In this document: piece by piece, positions 27,227 to 42,200 of the stretch
How the letters are laid out: every line of letters starts with the position of its first letter
Numbering within the stretch: the stretch's first letter is position 1
Origin: Sthenelais limicola
Lineage: Eukaryota > Annelida > Polychaeta > Phyllodocida > Sigalionidae
DNA: 64,000 nt
Assembly: GCA_942159475.1 (NCBI GenBank)
Contig: OW804100.1
Coordinates: 4,052,627 to 4,116,626 of the forward strand
Direction: 5' to 3'
The notes under the pieces: model-generated
Databases searched by the model: none
What the model was told of the DNA's origin: nothing
The model's input: only the letters and a program-made list of their open reading frames with translations
Made by a program: the position numbers and the translations under genes

Positions 27227-30200
27227 GTGAGGTTGATTTACTAATTAAAGTTAACTATTGTTCTCATTATTTGAATCAGGACATCTAGCGCAATTTGAAG
27301 GTTTTAGTAACCATGTTCAGTTTACATACTTTATAACGTAAGGATTTGTTTAATTAACTTTAACTTGTATTATGCCCTGTTAGTATTTGTCTTTTAGCCA
27401 GTCTCTCTGTTAGTATAGATGTCTTTCTATTATGAGGTGGCGGCTGGGAGACCTGGATTATATCCAGAAGCCTGGTCACCTATTTGTCTAAACTGTGTAT
27501 AACCTCAGAGAAATAAAGTATTGTTCAATTCAATTCACACTGTCGTAACAAAAGTTATAATGTGTTATTTGCAGAGAAAATATGTCCGGAAATACAAAGG
27601 GCAAGAATGGCCACAAATGGTCAGGTACGTCTATTTTATTTTATAAATAGATAGAACCTAATATCGGCTCGTGGGCCACGAAAAAAACAAACATATCGGA
27701 CAGTGCAATAGTGTCCCGAGTACCACATTCTCATCAGGTTCTATATTTACTCCCACATTGCTAGTATATAGCTGTGTACTGGGGGTAGGAAGAGGGAATG
27801 GCAATGTCATACCAGACGCGTTGAACTGGTGCAAATTACCACACTACTCCCGCCCATACAAACACCAACGTGGAGTTATACCTTTAACATTCTGAATCAT
27901 TGTTGTATTGAGTATTGTAGGCCTATACATATCTTCCAGAAAAATCAGTTTATTAATTTGTCAAAAATTCTGTACTTTTAGGAGCCAGTTATTGTTTCCA
28001 AGAAGAGGAAATGGAAATTAGCAGAGGACAAAGTGGATGGACTTTCTGGTTTGTCTCCTAGACAAAAAAGTCCGAAGCTATCTTATGTAAGGAAAATATA
28101 TTTGAATGAATAACATTGATACACAACTTTGCTTCAGGGCTTGTGCAACATGCCATTTGATTCATGTTCTGTATGCAATCAAGATATGGCTTTTTATTTG
28201 ATTTGATTTGAGAACGTTTCATCTTCCATATAAAAAATTATTGGATTTCTCCATATTTTCCGCAGTAACCTGAACATTTAACTCAATATTTCATTTTTTT
28301 ATAGTCTGATGGTAATTTCTATAGTGTTTCAATGTATGTACATGGTAATATAATATTTAGACATTTACAAGGAAGGTCTCATACAAATAATGTTATAAGT
28401 GCATCAATTTGGAAGACGGAAAAATTCAGGGATGCCAGTCTTCCATGAATTAATGAATTTCCATAATTTCCATACATCCAAAAATATTCAGAATCTCCTT
28501 AACATTAACATGTTTTCTTCTCCATTAAATCTCATGTTTTCATTTTTATATCATAATACACATGAATTATGAATGTTAAATGCTAAATGAATATCAAGTA
28601 TTACCATGTATCTAAACACCACTGGGCCATCATAGTCCAGAAGTATCAAACCGCCCATAATATGTTTTTTCCTGTGATAAATGAGGTGCTTGTGACTGAC
28701 GTTTACCTTACAGATTGTTGAATGATCCCCCCCCCCCCCCCCCACCTCTCCTGCCCCGTCCCCGCACACACCACCGTGTGTGCGGGGAGCACGCTCAATG
28801 CTATAAGCCTGGCCTGGGTGCCCTTAGGGCTCCAACGGGGTGGCGCAAATGGCGGTCGGCAGTCCCAACGCATCCCCATAGGATTAGTATAGAAATATCG
28901 AAAATCTATTTTACAGCCTAGATTGATTAGTTCTTCGGACAGAACTTGCAGAGGAAGTCATATTGTTGCGATTTCTGTGTAAGGTTGTCAGCTATCGGTA
29001 TGTTTAATAGGAAAACGACACGGCCAGGTTGAGTTGTGGAATGTACTGAGACATGGCTGTGAAGGCCCGGGGCGACAGAAAGGTTCGAAATATGCCTGCT
29101 TGTGCACCGCCTTCTTAAGGCGGTCATTGGTCGCCTCTCGTCGAGGCAGCCCAGTGACTCAGGAGAACGGGTCTACTTGGATTACTTCCCAGCTGTGGAG
29201 AGGGGTGTACCGTAGCTCTCTCAGGGGCAAACCAGCGGAACCATTATTTCCGAAATAATGGTTCCACCCAGGAAATTGATATGTACAAATAAGCCTTGTC
29301 ATTGTTTCGTCCTTGATATAGATAAGTTAGGCCATACTATAGCATCAACTTATTTCTTATACCATAGTTGGAGTGGTAATAATGAGTAGGGATGGGACAG
29401 TATTAAGGTTGGTCGAGCCCTTTTTGGAATCATTACTTTTTATGGTTCTGTTAAAGCACATCAGAAGGTGGTATGAGTATATTTCCAGGGTATGATTGAT
29501 CTGATAGCTTGTCTTGTCTATTCCAGAACACTAACTCCGACTCACCACCGAATGGAAAACATTTAACTCGTCAGGAATTACAAAGTTAGTGAATAAATCA
29601 GTGATATCTTTATTCAGAAATTATTGCGATTGAAAGTTAGGCAAAGCAAAGTCCCAACGTTAAATATTCAGTTATAATATTGGAAAAGAGTAGGGTCTAG
29701 CACCCGTTAGCATGTTTTCTCAGCAGTATATAGTAATGTACTACCCAGAACTGAAATAAACACCTTGGTAAAATAACACATACATGTACATACAAGTGCT
29801 GAACAATGATAACACTTCTTGTTTGTTTACAGAATTATCCCCTGTGAAGAAAATGAAGGATATTGTACTCGGGGATGGACACTGTCCTGACAAGCCAGAA
29901 GACGGACGGATTGAATTCAGCAAGTTCATCTCTCTCAGAATGGTTTCTGATGTTCAGCACGAAAACTATCAGGACGACAAACTTGTAAAGAATTCTAAAA
30001 AATTTAACAAGTATCTTTGTAAAGAGGAGGCCGAGGAGCTGAACGCCGAAGATTTATTGAAAATGATTAAACCAAATAAGGTCCTAATGATTCAAGGTCG
30101 GGCGGGAGTCGGCAAGTCGACATTCATTCAAGAGCGAACCTTTGCCTGGGCGAGTGGTTCGTGGGCTGAGCATCTCAAATGTGTTTTCTTACTGAGGGTT

Positions 30201-33200
30201 CGTGACTTTACTTCATGCCCCAGGAGGGAAGTGACCTTGGATGTTGTGCTCAAAGAGAGAGCCCTGTATAGGTGCCCGGATGTAGACCTTTCCTGGCTCC
30301 AGAAGAACCAGAAGAACATACTCTTCTTTGTTGGTATGTATTATATATGTCTAGTGTTTACTCCATAAACGTTTGAAACTTGTGCAGGACTCGAAAAATA
30401 CCTACCAACTTCACTTGCCCATTGGCAGCCATGATTTACTTGCCTAACATCATTTTTCACTTGCCCAAATTTATTTATGTATTATAAACAAAATCACACT
30501 GATCTGTATGTATCTTGTTTCATTGTAAGTAAGCATCACAACAGGGGTTTGAAATCTGGGGCCGTGGAGATTTCCACTTGCCTACTCGGGCAACTAACAT
30601 TAAATTTTACTTGCCCAGAGACATTGCCCCTATTGTGGTTTACTTGATAAAAATGGCATTTGCGTTATCTGTGAAAAGGCCTAGGTAATCTCGAATCCTC
30701 CTACCCCAAATTAACATTCCAAATTCCATTCTAGTGTTATCTTGCTGAGATATATTGACCTTGTTCTGCTTCTATACTATTTGGGATGCCTGATTTGGGC
30801 TACTATATCTGATCCGTTTTGGAAAAATCGAGTCATAAGTCGCCAAATATGGATTTTGAGATATCATCATATTTGAAAAGAGGAGATCAAGCTGAGTCCA
30901 CCGATAGTAAACACTAGGACACCTTATAAGTATTTCTATATTTTAAGTTTGATATTTTTATTTTTGAAAAAAAAGTTTGCAATATTTCCGGATATTACCA
31001 GTACAGTAACTAAATATACTATTACTCCATACGAAGGCCTTCAAAACGCAAGGATATATTTAATACAATGTCTCGAAATTTGTTGCATGGATTATATGAC
31101 TATCAGTGCTAAACCCTTAAAACATCAGAACATTTCAACAAAGAGATCTTGTGGAAAAAACACTTTTGAAAAATATCAATTTTGCGACTTGTGATACATT
31201 TTCCTAAAACACATCACATTATCATATTGTGGAGAAACGTGTATGATATTTCAGATGGTATTGACGAGTATCCGCAGATCCTCAATGATATAACATACAT
31301 GGAAAAGCTAGAGGAGCAGAGCCAAGCGGAGCCTATTCTCTGGTTGGTCAGCTTCCTTCGCGGGGACATTTTAAAAGCTGCAACATACATATTTGCCTCC
31401 CGGTAAGTAGTGAACTTATTTCATCTATATTAATTTGGTAAGTGATGGGGGTAATAAATTGAATTCCCCCCTTTGTTTCTGATTGTATTTTTGGAAAAAC
31501 CGCCAATCTACTAGAAAGTATTTGAAGAAATTTAAGGTTAAGGTCATTTGGAATTCGTTACCACCTGAAATTAGAGATTCAAATGATAAAAAACCTTTTT
31601 CTAAAGACGTCAAGACACTCTGTATAGGTATGTTTAATGACACAAGGGAGATCTGGTGTCTAGGGGGAAACGTTTTTTGATGGTTTGTGTGTGAAATATA
31701 ATTAAGACCCTTCTCGTTGAGAAAGAACTATTCTATGGATGTTTAATATATACATAAGAAGTATCCACCCACTAGGATTATTTGACTCAGACACAACGCT
31801 GGGAGTGGATTTCAAAATTTCTTTATTATTCCTTTTTTCGTTTAAAATACCTAAGTGCTAGGCTCTTATAAATGTTTCTGTTACTCTAGTATCTTTATTA
31901 AAATCGAAGGTATGTAAAATGTCTTTGTCATCTGATTAATATAATTATAGTAATATTTTGTTACTTTGTGTAAGTAAAATCAGCACGTCCTGAGAATAGT
32001 GTAACTTTTACATACTGTTCTATTGCTGAATACAAATCTTTAAATTACTCTAGCCCATTAATTGACTCAGTGTTCGGTGTTTACTCTTTCAGACCGTTCG
32101 AGAGCTTGCGGATGCTCAACCTCGACCCTGTGATTGAAGTGATTGGTTTAACGAGAGCCCATGTGTTCAAGTTTATTGAGACATATGTAAGACCAGACAG
32201 GGTGTCCAAGGTAAAGGCTGTGCTTCAACACAACAGGGTGCTGCTCTCTATCTGCACTATAACCTTCTTCTGTAAGAAGCTCTGCCAGATATTTGAGGAA
32301 AGTGATGCGGCGGTGCCAGAAGACCTTACTACGTACACCAGAATCTGTTCATTCATAGTTCAGGTAAATATGTTTGGTCTTTATTTTTTGGGTTTTGTCA
32401 TTGAAGGATAGAAATACCTGTCTTAGTCTCTCTGTTTTCTGAACCACTCTAGGTCCTAACCCTTAGATCAGATAAGAATGGTATGTCAGCCTACTTCACT
32501 AATCGGTATCTCTGCCTAGAACTCGGCGTTTTAATGGGAATATAATGAGATTTAGAGTCTTAATGGAATTATAATGCCATTTTGCGGTCTTACATATCCT
32601 GACTGCTACTATTTGAGTTATTTTGAGTATTGGTGTAGCAGTTGTTATTATAGGTCATAGCTCTTCCTAATATCCCTAACAACTAATATCACTTCATGTC
32701 AGATATGATGAAATCCATCAATGCTTGAATGCTACTCGCTGTGTTCATTCTTAACACCAGAGTAAGCAGAGATCCAAATTGAAAAAAGTTTAAAGACTAC
32801 TATTCTATTTAATCATCCTGCTTCATGGGTTTCCTCTTACCTTTTGTCATAAACATAGACACTCTTGGATAATCCTTGCTGGTGATATGGCATAAACCTA
32901 CTTCAAGTCTTAATGAAATATATGCAGCATACTGTAGAGAGATGTCAAGCCCATCTAGTATCCATATACCTACAGTTGTAACTATTTCCCTGTTGTACTG
33001 AATTCAAATCAGCTTCAATATGATATCCAAGGGATAAGATAAGATGCTACTTTATTTATCGAGATTCACAGAGTACACAAATGAAACAGACAATGCAAAT
33101 ATAATAGATAAAACCGACAAAACAGGTAGGCAGACATCTAGATAAAATCCAGCTCTCCCAGCCGCTACCATGACTCAGTACAGAGTATATGAATTTAGAA

Positions 33201-36200
33201 AAAACAATAAACAAATACAATACAATTACAGTATAGTAGGATAATCAAATAGAATAAGGCAATTAAATTAGGACCAGCCAACCTGGATGTAACTTTACAT
33301 ATATGTCACTGTACATATGTAAACCATTGCTAACTTAAGCAGTCTCTTCAGCACAATACAATGCAATCCAAGTTCATCAGGTTGCTTACTGAATGACAGT
33401 TCAACTTGGCTCCAAAGATGTGTGTGCACACACTTTTGTGATGTCATCATTCTCTGTGCAATGTTCAATAAACCGGCAACCGCAGACTTTGGAATAAGTT
33501 TGTTCAATAAAGTCTATGTTCAATGGAACGGCAATGGCAGCCTTTGGAATAAGTTTATGTTCAATTGAACGGCAATGGACCAGCTTATGTAAATTGGGAT
33601 TGGGATCAATACCCAGAAAAACTGGGCTATTGGTCTGTCATTGATCTGTTATTACTGGTCTATTAACTTTTAGTTTCTGTATGGGTATCCTCCACACCCC
33701 TCATGTCGTCCTTGACTAAATTAAAATTAAACTTCACCTTCCCTACGGTACTTCTCGTTTAATTTAAAAATCATTACATCATCGTCTAAACTGCGTCCAT
33801 GTTGGTTTAAGATATCTGTATTTAAGAAATGTCATGGTTACAAGTGGTTGTTACTTGACTTATGATGGTCTTTTATTTATTTCTAGCGCTGTTCCTCCAG
33901 ATCTAAACTGCATCCATGTTGGTTTAAGATATCTGTATTTAAGAAATGTCATGGTAACAAGTGGTTGTTACTTGACTTATGATGGTCTTTTATTTATTTC
34001 TAGCGCTGTTCCTCCAGATCTAAACTGCGTCCGTGTTGGTTTTAAGATATCTGTATTTAAGAAATGTCATGGTTACAAGCGGTTGTTACTTGACTTATGA
34101 TGGTCTTTTATTTATTTCTAGCGCTGTTCCTCCAGATCTGCCCTGGGTGGAAGATGTTCCTCTACAAGCCTGACTAGTGACGCCAGACTCTGCCTCAAAG
34201 CCTTGTCAAAGCTTGCCTTCAACGGTCTCTTCCAGAAAAAAGGCACTGATTTGGAAAAGTTACTTTTCTCGAGTGAAGATCTCAAGGAAGCCTCCCTTGA
34301 CCCTGAGCAATGTAGGTTCAATCTTTATACCTAATGGCACAATGGAGGTTTATAATCGATTGAGACGTTGGGTCAAATCGCATGACACCCCAAAGGGGAC
34401 CCAATGTCTCGATCGATTACAAACCGAACAGAGTGCTATTAGGTATTTATTACATACTAAATCAACAAGAGAACTCGATTTGGAAAAGTTACTTTTCTTG
34501 AGTGAAGATTTCAAGGAAGACTGCCTTGGCCCTGAACAATGTAGGTTCAACTTTAGTTGATATGTGCTGCACCACTTGATCCAACTTCAACAATGATTAG
34601 TGTTTGTACTTGTCTGCCATCCATTACTGAGGTGGTGGGATATTTGTAATGTGTCACAAGTCACAAAATTGATATTTTTCAAAGCATTTTATTCATAAGA
34701 TTTATTTGCGGAAATGTAACAAATTTGACGACAGTGTATCAATTATATCCATGTATTTCTAAGGTCATTTTTACAGTATATTTAGCTACTTTACTTCCAC
34801 CCAGACATATTGAAAACTTTCTTTCCAAAACTAAAAATATCAAACTAAGAATATAGAAATATATATTTCATGTCTTAATGTTTATTATCGTTGTTGGAAT
34901 ACGCTCGATCTCATCTGTTCAAATATGATGATACTTTTTGCGACTTGTGACTCATTTTCTTGTTGATTAAGCGATGATAACACAATAATCACACTATCTT
35001 AACACTAGCCCTCAATGTGAAATTTTTGTTCTTTTTTGCCCAGTGGAAAAGGCCAATGCCACGGGCCTCCTCCAAAGCTCTGGAACTGGTGAGTTTGAGA
35101 CCAAGGAGTTCATTCACCTCTCCGTGCAGGAGATGCTCTCTGTGGCTCATCTGCTCAGCCAGCCAGCCTCCAAAATAAGGAAGGCATTCAATGAGCTGCT
35201 CACCAAAGGACATCTTTCCATGGCTCAGCTCTACCTGCTGGGCCTGAGATACGACCAACACAATCTATACAACCGCAACATGTGCCATGCTCTTGATGTG
35301 CCCAGCCGGCCCAATGCCCCCGATCCTATTATTGAAGTCTTACAAGTGAGTTGATTGTGTTTGTTTTAAATATATTTATTCAGCTGAAAACATTATGTAA
35401 TCATACACTTTTCACAGTCTTTGCTTATGGATGAAAAAACGATGTACCGTTTGAATTTTACTAATATTTTTAGAGACGATTTATACTAGCAAATATTGAT
35501 AGAAAATAAAAATAAACAGCATAATAAGAGGCCACCACCCTGGTGCAATTAATTCAAACAGATTAAGTAGCAAATCACTAGGTTCATTCAATACAAATAA
35601 ACAAATCATAAAATTGTATAATGTCCAAAGTACTTTAGTTGCTTTGTTGATGCATTATTACCCAGTGCCAGATTATCTTAGCCATATAACGCCATATTTA
35701 ATGTATTCACATTATATGGTGCAACTTCACTTAGGTATTGTTCTGTATATTGTTGTTTTAACTGCACTATCTAAATAGTACTTTGTAGTTATTTATAAAT
35801 TTTAACCATCATCAATTATCTTTTATACTTCAATAGTACCAAAGTGAAAGAGTGTAAATACAACTATGCTTTTTGGTGGTTCTTTCTGTTACTTTTTAAT
35901 TTTAACAAACATCATTAAATTTGATCTTCATATACATAGTATTCACATGGCGTCACCCCAGTCAGCGGTAGTCATACTGTGTGGCTACAGACAGAGCGGG
36001 AAGCACCAGATCGACAGGCTTTCCCGTGTTAAATGTTAGATAATGGCGATTAATTAAACAAAGCAACAACATCCCGACCCTCGGGCAGCTACCATGTGAA
36101 TGAGGACTTCGACGTTCTCATACGTGGGTTACCATGACCTCACTTGTTACCTTGGTGATGTTGTTGTAACATCTCCAAGGGTGCGATTGTTGCTAGGAAT

Positions 36201-39200
36201 GAATCACTAGGCTGTTTCTATTGTTATTTTCCTATTAGGAAATTACAATAGAAGAGAGTCAATATAGCAAAATAAATTCATAATATCCTATTGGAATAAA
36301 TTATAAATTATTTATGCTTTATTTAAAGACCTCCTTCCCAATGCTATTGCACTGGTTTGGCACTACATGGTTTCCCTAATAATATCTCATCAGGCTACTG
36401 GTTCTCATGAGTGAGGGCCAGTGAGGGTACAGTTGATGGGCTAGCCACCAAATGATGATAATATAAAGAAATAAAATAAACAGTTGTTGTCTCTTTAGGA
36501 GTTAGGGGGGAGGGACATCAGTTTGATATCAAAGCCCATTCTCCTAGCTGTCTCAGTTGCCTACTGCCAAAGAGGGGCAGAGGTGGCTGGACAGGCCAGT
36601 GGGGGTTTCCTACAGGTCCCCACTGAACCAAGAATTGGAAATAAATTATTGCCAATGTGAAAAAAGGGGGGGTTATAATTTTATAGGCGATGCCTATAAT
36701 GTTAAAATTATAACTTAGAAGGTTTGAGTCAAAAATGATGACTCGGGTGCCGATGGCATCAATGTTGATGTCAGTTGGCGGGTCCTGGTGCCATCCTGGG
36801 GCCCAAAAGTTTCAAGTGATGTGCCCCTGTCCATGCTATCGGTGATGTGTAAAAAAAAAAAAAGATAATGGCGATTATACTCATTATTCCATCATGACAC
36901 ACTAAAAAATTACAATTGAACCTATCAGCATACTAAACAAGTACATTCGCTAAAACTTTCAGAGGTGAAAATAGCATTTTCGAGGCTTGGAGCACACATG
37001 TCCAGCTAACATTTACAAAGCTTGACCCACAGTATGGCGAGCCGCGGCTAGCACTGTGACGTCAGTGAATACTATATATACCTATAGATAGTTTCCAATC
37101 GCTTTATTAGATTGTGCTAACCGTTCTTATGTGTCCTTAATGGTTTAGAAGTATAAGGCCAAGGACAACCATATGAGACTGGTTCAGCTCCTGTACGAGA
37201 CCCAGTCAGAAGCTGTTGTGAGACAAGTTGCTACACATGTATTCACCACATCAGTGATGACCATTAAGGGAACCATTACTGCAGTGGAGGTCAAAGCCAT
37301 GGAGTTTGTTATCAGCAACAGCAGCAGCAAGATCCAACAACTTGTGTTAGTAGTAGTGTACTCTTACCTTTAGTATTTCTACTTCCTATGTGTGTTATTT
37401 GTTATCATTAATGTTAATGTTAGCATTGAAGTCATCATGACTACGTTGGGTTCCTGTATTGGGATCAATCAAAAAACCCATTTTATAGGAGAATAAAGCT
37501 GTCTCTATACCAGTCCCGATTCTGTCTCACGATACTTGCGATACTAGCTGATAGCAAATGTTGACAAATGTTCCCAATGGTAGCGATGCAACCAAGTATC
37601 GCCGCCATCTGTCCTGAGTAGCGGCAATGCCTCTACATTGGCGATTATAATCGCCGACACGTCGGCTTCGCACATATAATTCAAACATGTTTGAAATTGT
37701 TGGTGACTGTCGCCAAGAGTTGCCGATAGCTACAAGTGTCGGGAGGCCATTGGGAAAGCCTCTACATTACTCCCGGCAGTTGGCCGATAAAAGCATTGGC
37801 AAGTTTAGCCAACTATCGCCGATGCACAATCGGGACTGGTGTAGAGACAGCTAGCTTAAGTACTCTAATTATTACCAATAGTAGAATTGAAAGATTTATT
37901 TGTTTTTCACAGTTTAGAAGATCTTCGCATGGATGAAGTATCACAGGTTTACCTCGGAGACTTTCTTGAAAAGGATTCCTGCTTGAAAGGAATTAGGTAA
38001 GGGCTGCAACTCTTATAATTTAGCTTGGCTCACACTGGATGTGGAATTTCACCTCACATGGTAAAACGCCTTCACGTAATTCATTTCTAGAAGCGAAATA
38101 TTTATCCTGCTATCCTCTCTTGTCTATATATGAAAGGTTCAAGTATTTCTGTTCTTAATTCTTTCATCATTTGGTTAATTGCACTAATTGACTGGTTTCC
38201 ATGTTAATTTCTTTTGAGAAGGTCCCAAAACTTTCATCAGAATTTCAGTGTGTTTGTGTTTTCCTTTACAAGGCTGACCGAAAGGAACACAATATTCGTA
38301 AGCTCCTAAACATATTTTCCATGTCAGGATTGTCATATATACCCCATTTGCCAATATCTACCGTTGACATATTAATATAATTAAATAGAATTGTATGCGG
38401 TATTCCATGACTCATGTCCACGCTATCTTGTATATGGTCTACAACCATTTACTGAAACTAAGACACGATTAATTGTGTTCTTACCCTCTGCAGGGAATAC
38501 ATTTAATATTTCATCTGAATTATAAATTATTTTCAGATTAATAAAAAAACATATCAAATTGATCTAAGAATTAACACTTTTGTTACTCGAATGATATGAA
38601 TTGTAAATCCCAATCTGTTAGTGCATGTTAGCGCCGTAAGGGTAAATGAGTGTTTTATCACACTACTTTGTTTTAATTATTATTATTGTTATTATTATTA
38701 CAAGTTGAACTGCACTAACTGTATATACACATATAAAATTACTGACAGTAAAGTGCATGATAAGAATATCAGTACAACAATCAGGCACTGGTGAAATTAT
38801 TAGGTGTTCCTTAGATGTCCCCCGCCCCCTCCCCACCAACACACACACCTCAAGCATCCCCCTCCCACCCAACCACCCACTGAGCTATGCAGGAAAAGTG
38901 TATTAAGGACGTGTTACTAACTTTGTATAAATTAGGGGATGTTACGTCCTAAAATATTGCGTCCCGACCGGTGTTGTTAACATGTTTTGGTGAAACTTAT
39001 GCTAGAATGTCTAATACGAATTCAGAAGCATACTTTATATCAAACTAAAGCTTGGACGAACCCAACAACAATTCACTCCCTCCAAATTAATCTCTATATT
39101 AATAAAAATAAGCATTTAGAGCCTTAAACTGCTATCTTCTCTGAAACCACTGGCCAGATCTCCATTATATTTCACATACACATTGCCAAAAATAGTGTTG

Positions 39201-42200
39201 TGCCATTCCACTATGTTTCATTAACAAATTAGGGTTGGAAAGGGGTTAAAAATGGGTTTACATTGAGAACCCCCATCCAGGGCCCCCAGCGCTGCCTGAA
39301 AACAAACCTATCAGTGCCCCTACACCAGGTTTCTGGGTCACCCAAAGCATGATGTCATGGATGGGCACATCGTTGCTTCACTATGGGATGCGAGTTGGTA
39401 TATTTCCACCGAAAGGAGCATCGTCAGAATTGAATCTTTGCCTCAGTTTTCAGCACTCTGTGTACAGTTTGTGAAATTAACTTTCTTTCTTTGCCCGCTA
39501 CATTGGCGGGTGAAATCAGAGATTTACCCGCCCCCACAGAAATTTATCTGCCCACTAATTTAAATTACCTGAAAATGAAAGAGGGAGCGGGAGAGGGAAT
39601 GGGCGAGGGAGAGGGAACGACAGAGGAAGAACGAGTGGGAGAGGGAACAGGACAGAGACAAGGACAAGGCCCACCTACACAGAAATTTACCTGCCCACTA
39701 ATTACCTCACAATGAAAGAGGGAGTGGGAGAGGCATTGGGACAGAGACAGGGACAGGCAACACACACCAGCACAACACAGAACAGTGACCAAAAAAAGCA
39801 TCTAAACAGGGTTCCATTTGTGGTATGAAGATACTAAGTTATAGAGACAACTTGAAAGAGAAAGATAGTGGGAAAGGGAACAAGGAGAGATGAGGATGTG
39901 GGCCCCACTTTCCCACTAGCAAATCCCGTGCATAGCACGGGTATTTGCTAGTATGATATTAATCCACTTCAACATGAAAAACAGCATTATTAATAGTGTT
40001 ATGACGATTATATATACAGTTAGTAAATTATTCCTTGATTAATCTTGGATAAATATGTAGTTCTGATCTCATACTAAGGGGTTTGAAATATTTTGTTATT
40101 TAAGATCGATGTAAGGAAATGATTATTTTGTTTAAATATTTATCTAGATTGTATCTATCAAATTGAGAACAGTGCCCTTCCAGGTAGAATAAACCTATTA
40201 AACACACAAACATATTAATTGGTTGTCATGAAAACCCTTGAATAAGTATCCATGTTTTTAAACACAGTTTTAGCCGGACTAGCCTGGAAGGTAGCGCACT
40301 GCAGCAGTTGTTGCAGGCACTTCAAAAGAATTCATGCCTGGAGAAACTAGAGTGAGTTGTTTTATCTTTTATAGATTTTTATTACTGTACCAAAGAAGTC
40401 TTATTTATTATTGCAGAAAGAACGCAAATGTATTAAGCCTAGATCATTTTATATATCAATTGTATTCAACTCTTCCGTAAAGTTTTAGAATTTTGAGAGG
40501 ATTACCTGATAAGCAGTAAGGTGAATTAAAATTATGTCTTTCTCGAGGCAACTCGTGGGGTTGCAGGGAATACAGAAAATTATACATTTGAGTTTTACTT
40601 TGAAGGACAGTAAAACAATTTCAAATAACCCACATTTAAAACAAAAATGAGCTTCAAAATGCAGTTTAACATAACAGAACCGATACTTTAAATCAACGTG
40701 ATACCAAATATACTCCAATTTTTCAGCCTAATTTGGCAGAATTTCCTAAACGTGTAGAGCTGCCAATTGTACATTTTCCGGAAATCTGACCCAGATGTAT
40801 TAAGCCTAGATCAACTATATTCAACGGTTCCTTAAAGTCATACATTTGACTTTTATTTTGAAGGACAGTAAAACAAATCCCCTTTCAAACTTAATGATTT
40901 TATTTCTTCTTAATTTCTAATTTAGGTTCAAGCAGATGAAGATGAAACAGGGTGGACACATGCACGTTGCAGATTTTATATCAAAGAATAAAAGGATTAA
41001 ACACTTGTGGTATGTGTCATTTTAACTATCTTAAATTCCCCAGGATGGACTATTAAAGCTACATTCCCAGCTATTTTCTACACAAATGTCATATTTCACT
41101 TATTTAGAGTACAAATACCCTATTCCACAAATACCCTATTCCCCAAGTGTTGGGTCTCTGTCTTAATGTTGAAGATCAATATTTGAGTCTAAATAATCAA
41201 ATCAATTCATCGGTGGACACGGGTAGACACCCATGACACTGAATGATTCCAAAGAGACTCGTGTAGATGGCAGTCTAATCGTTTTGCGCATGGGCAAGTC
41301 ACCTCGCACAGGCACACTAAGTGTGTACCAGGCTGAGAGGCTGGCCTCACCTCTAGATGGTGTCTACCCCTAGTGTCTAGTATCTATATTACTATGGCAA
41401 ACTCGGAACTCGGCTGTCTTGTATGTCCTATCATGGAATACAGACATTTATTGAACTTTTCATTAAGTAACAGATGGATAATAGTGAGTTTGGGAACTAA
41501 TTTGAATGTAATTTCAACAGAACCATTCAATATTATTACTAGGCAAAGCAGCTTTAAAGGGTTTTGCTTGGTTCTTCATGGTCTAAAACAAACAATTTCT
41601 ACTCTGAAAAAGGGGTGCATGTCTTCTGTGAAACCATAGGGCCCATGTTGATAAAGTGGAGCTACATTATTGAACAAGTAGATTAGTAGACTGCGGTGAC
41701 AAACTAATATGCAAAATAATAACATAAAGTAAGATAAAACAATATCAACAAAACCAGTTTTGCAGGACGACCGGAAAACTGGCTTTGCAATATCAACAAA
41801 CTGGGCACGCTACATGCCCTGAAGCGAGATCAGATATGTACTCTTCTGCATGTGTGTGTTTAAGTCTACTACTTATGTGAGTGAATTATTATAGGGTTTT
41901 GTTTGTGGTCCTGGATCAATAATCTGTGGATAGTTTTCTTGTCTATCATAACTACCAGTAATGTTTTCTTTGCATCTAGTTTATAGGTTGTTTTCCCACC
42001 TTATCATATTTACATTTCATGTAGATTTATATGGGGATGTTGCAGCCAGTCGGTGAGTGGCATTCTGGCGAACACTGGCTCACCACCTGGCCGCACTCCC
42101 TTATGTATTTACAGTTGCAGGCAGCATTTTGGCGAACACTGGGCCGTCTTTATAATTACAGCAACAGTAATATAATAATACAATAATCTAACAGCAGTTG

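Larger units (their letters stand above)
29833..32363 (+). other. NLR exons 6-8: NACHT NTPase domain
   Basis: Walker A (GRAGVGKST) is in exon 6. Walker B is split by the phase-1 intron: FFV ends exon 6 and DGIDEY opens exon 7. The sensor Arg block ASR-P is split by the next, phase-2 intron. Exon 8 continues with VIEVIGLTRAHVFKFI, the usual NACHT helical segment after the sensor. All nucleotide-binding residues that I can place are intact. Confidence 0.8.

Noticed and set aside
28780..28920. Possible structural RNA gene
   Set aside because: GC-rich and partly self-complementary, but no tRNA cloverleaf, 5S boxes or snRNA motifs could be placed.
29070..29100. GGTTCGAAAT resembling a tRNA B box
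   Set aside because: No matching A box or acceptor stem at the expected distance.
33834..34100. 88-codon repeat-containing frame
   Set aside because: It is made by the 117-bp triplication that spans intron and splice acceptor; 117 is divisible by three.
40485..40718. 77-codon minus-strand frame
   Set aside because: It lies largely inside a MITE family B fragment and shows no domain.
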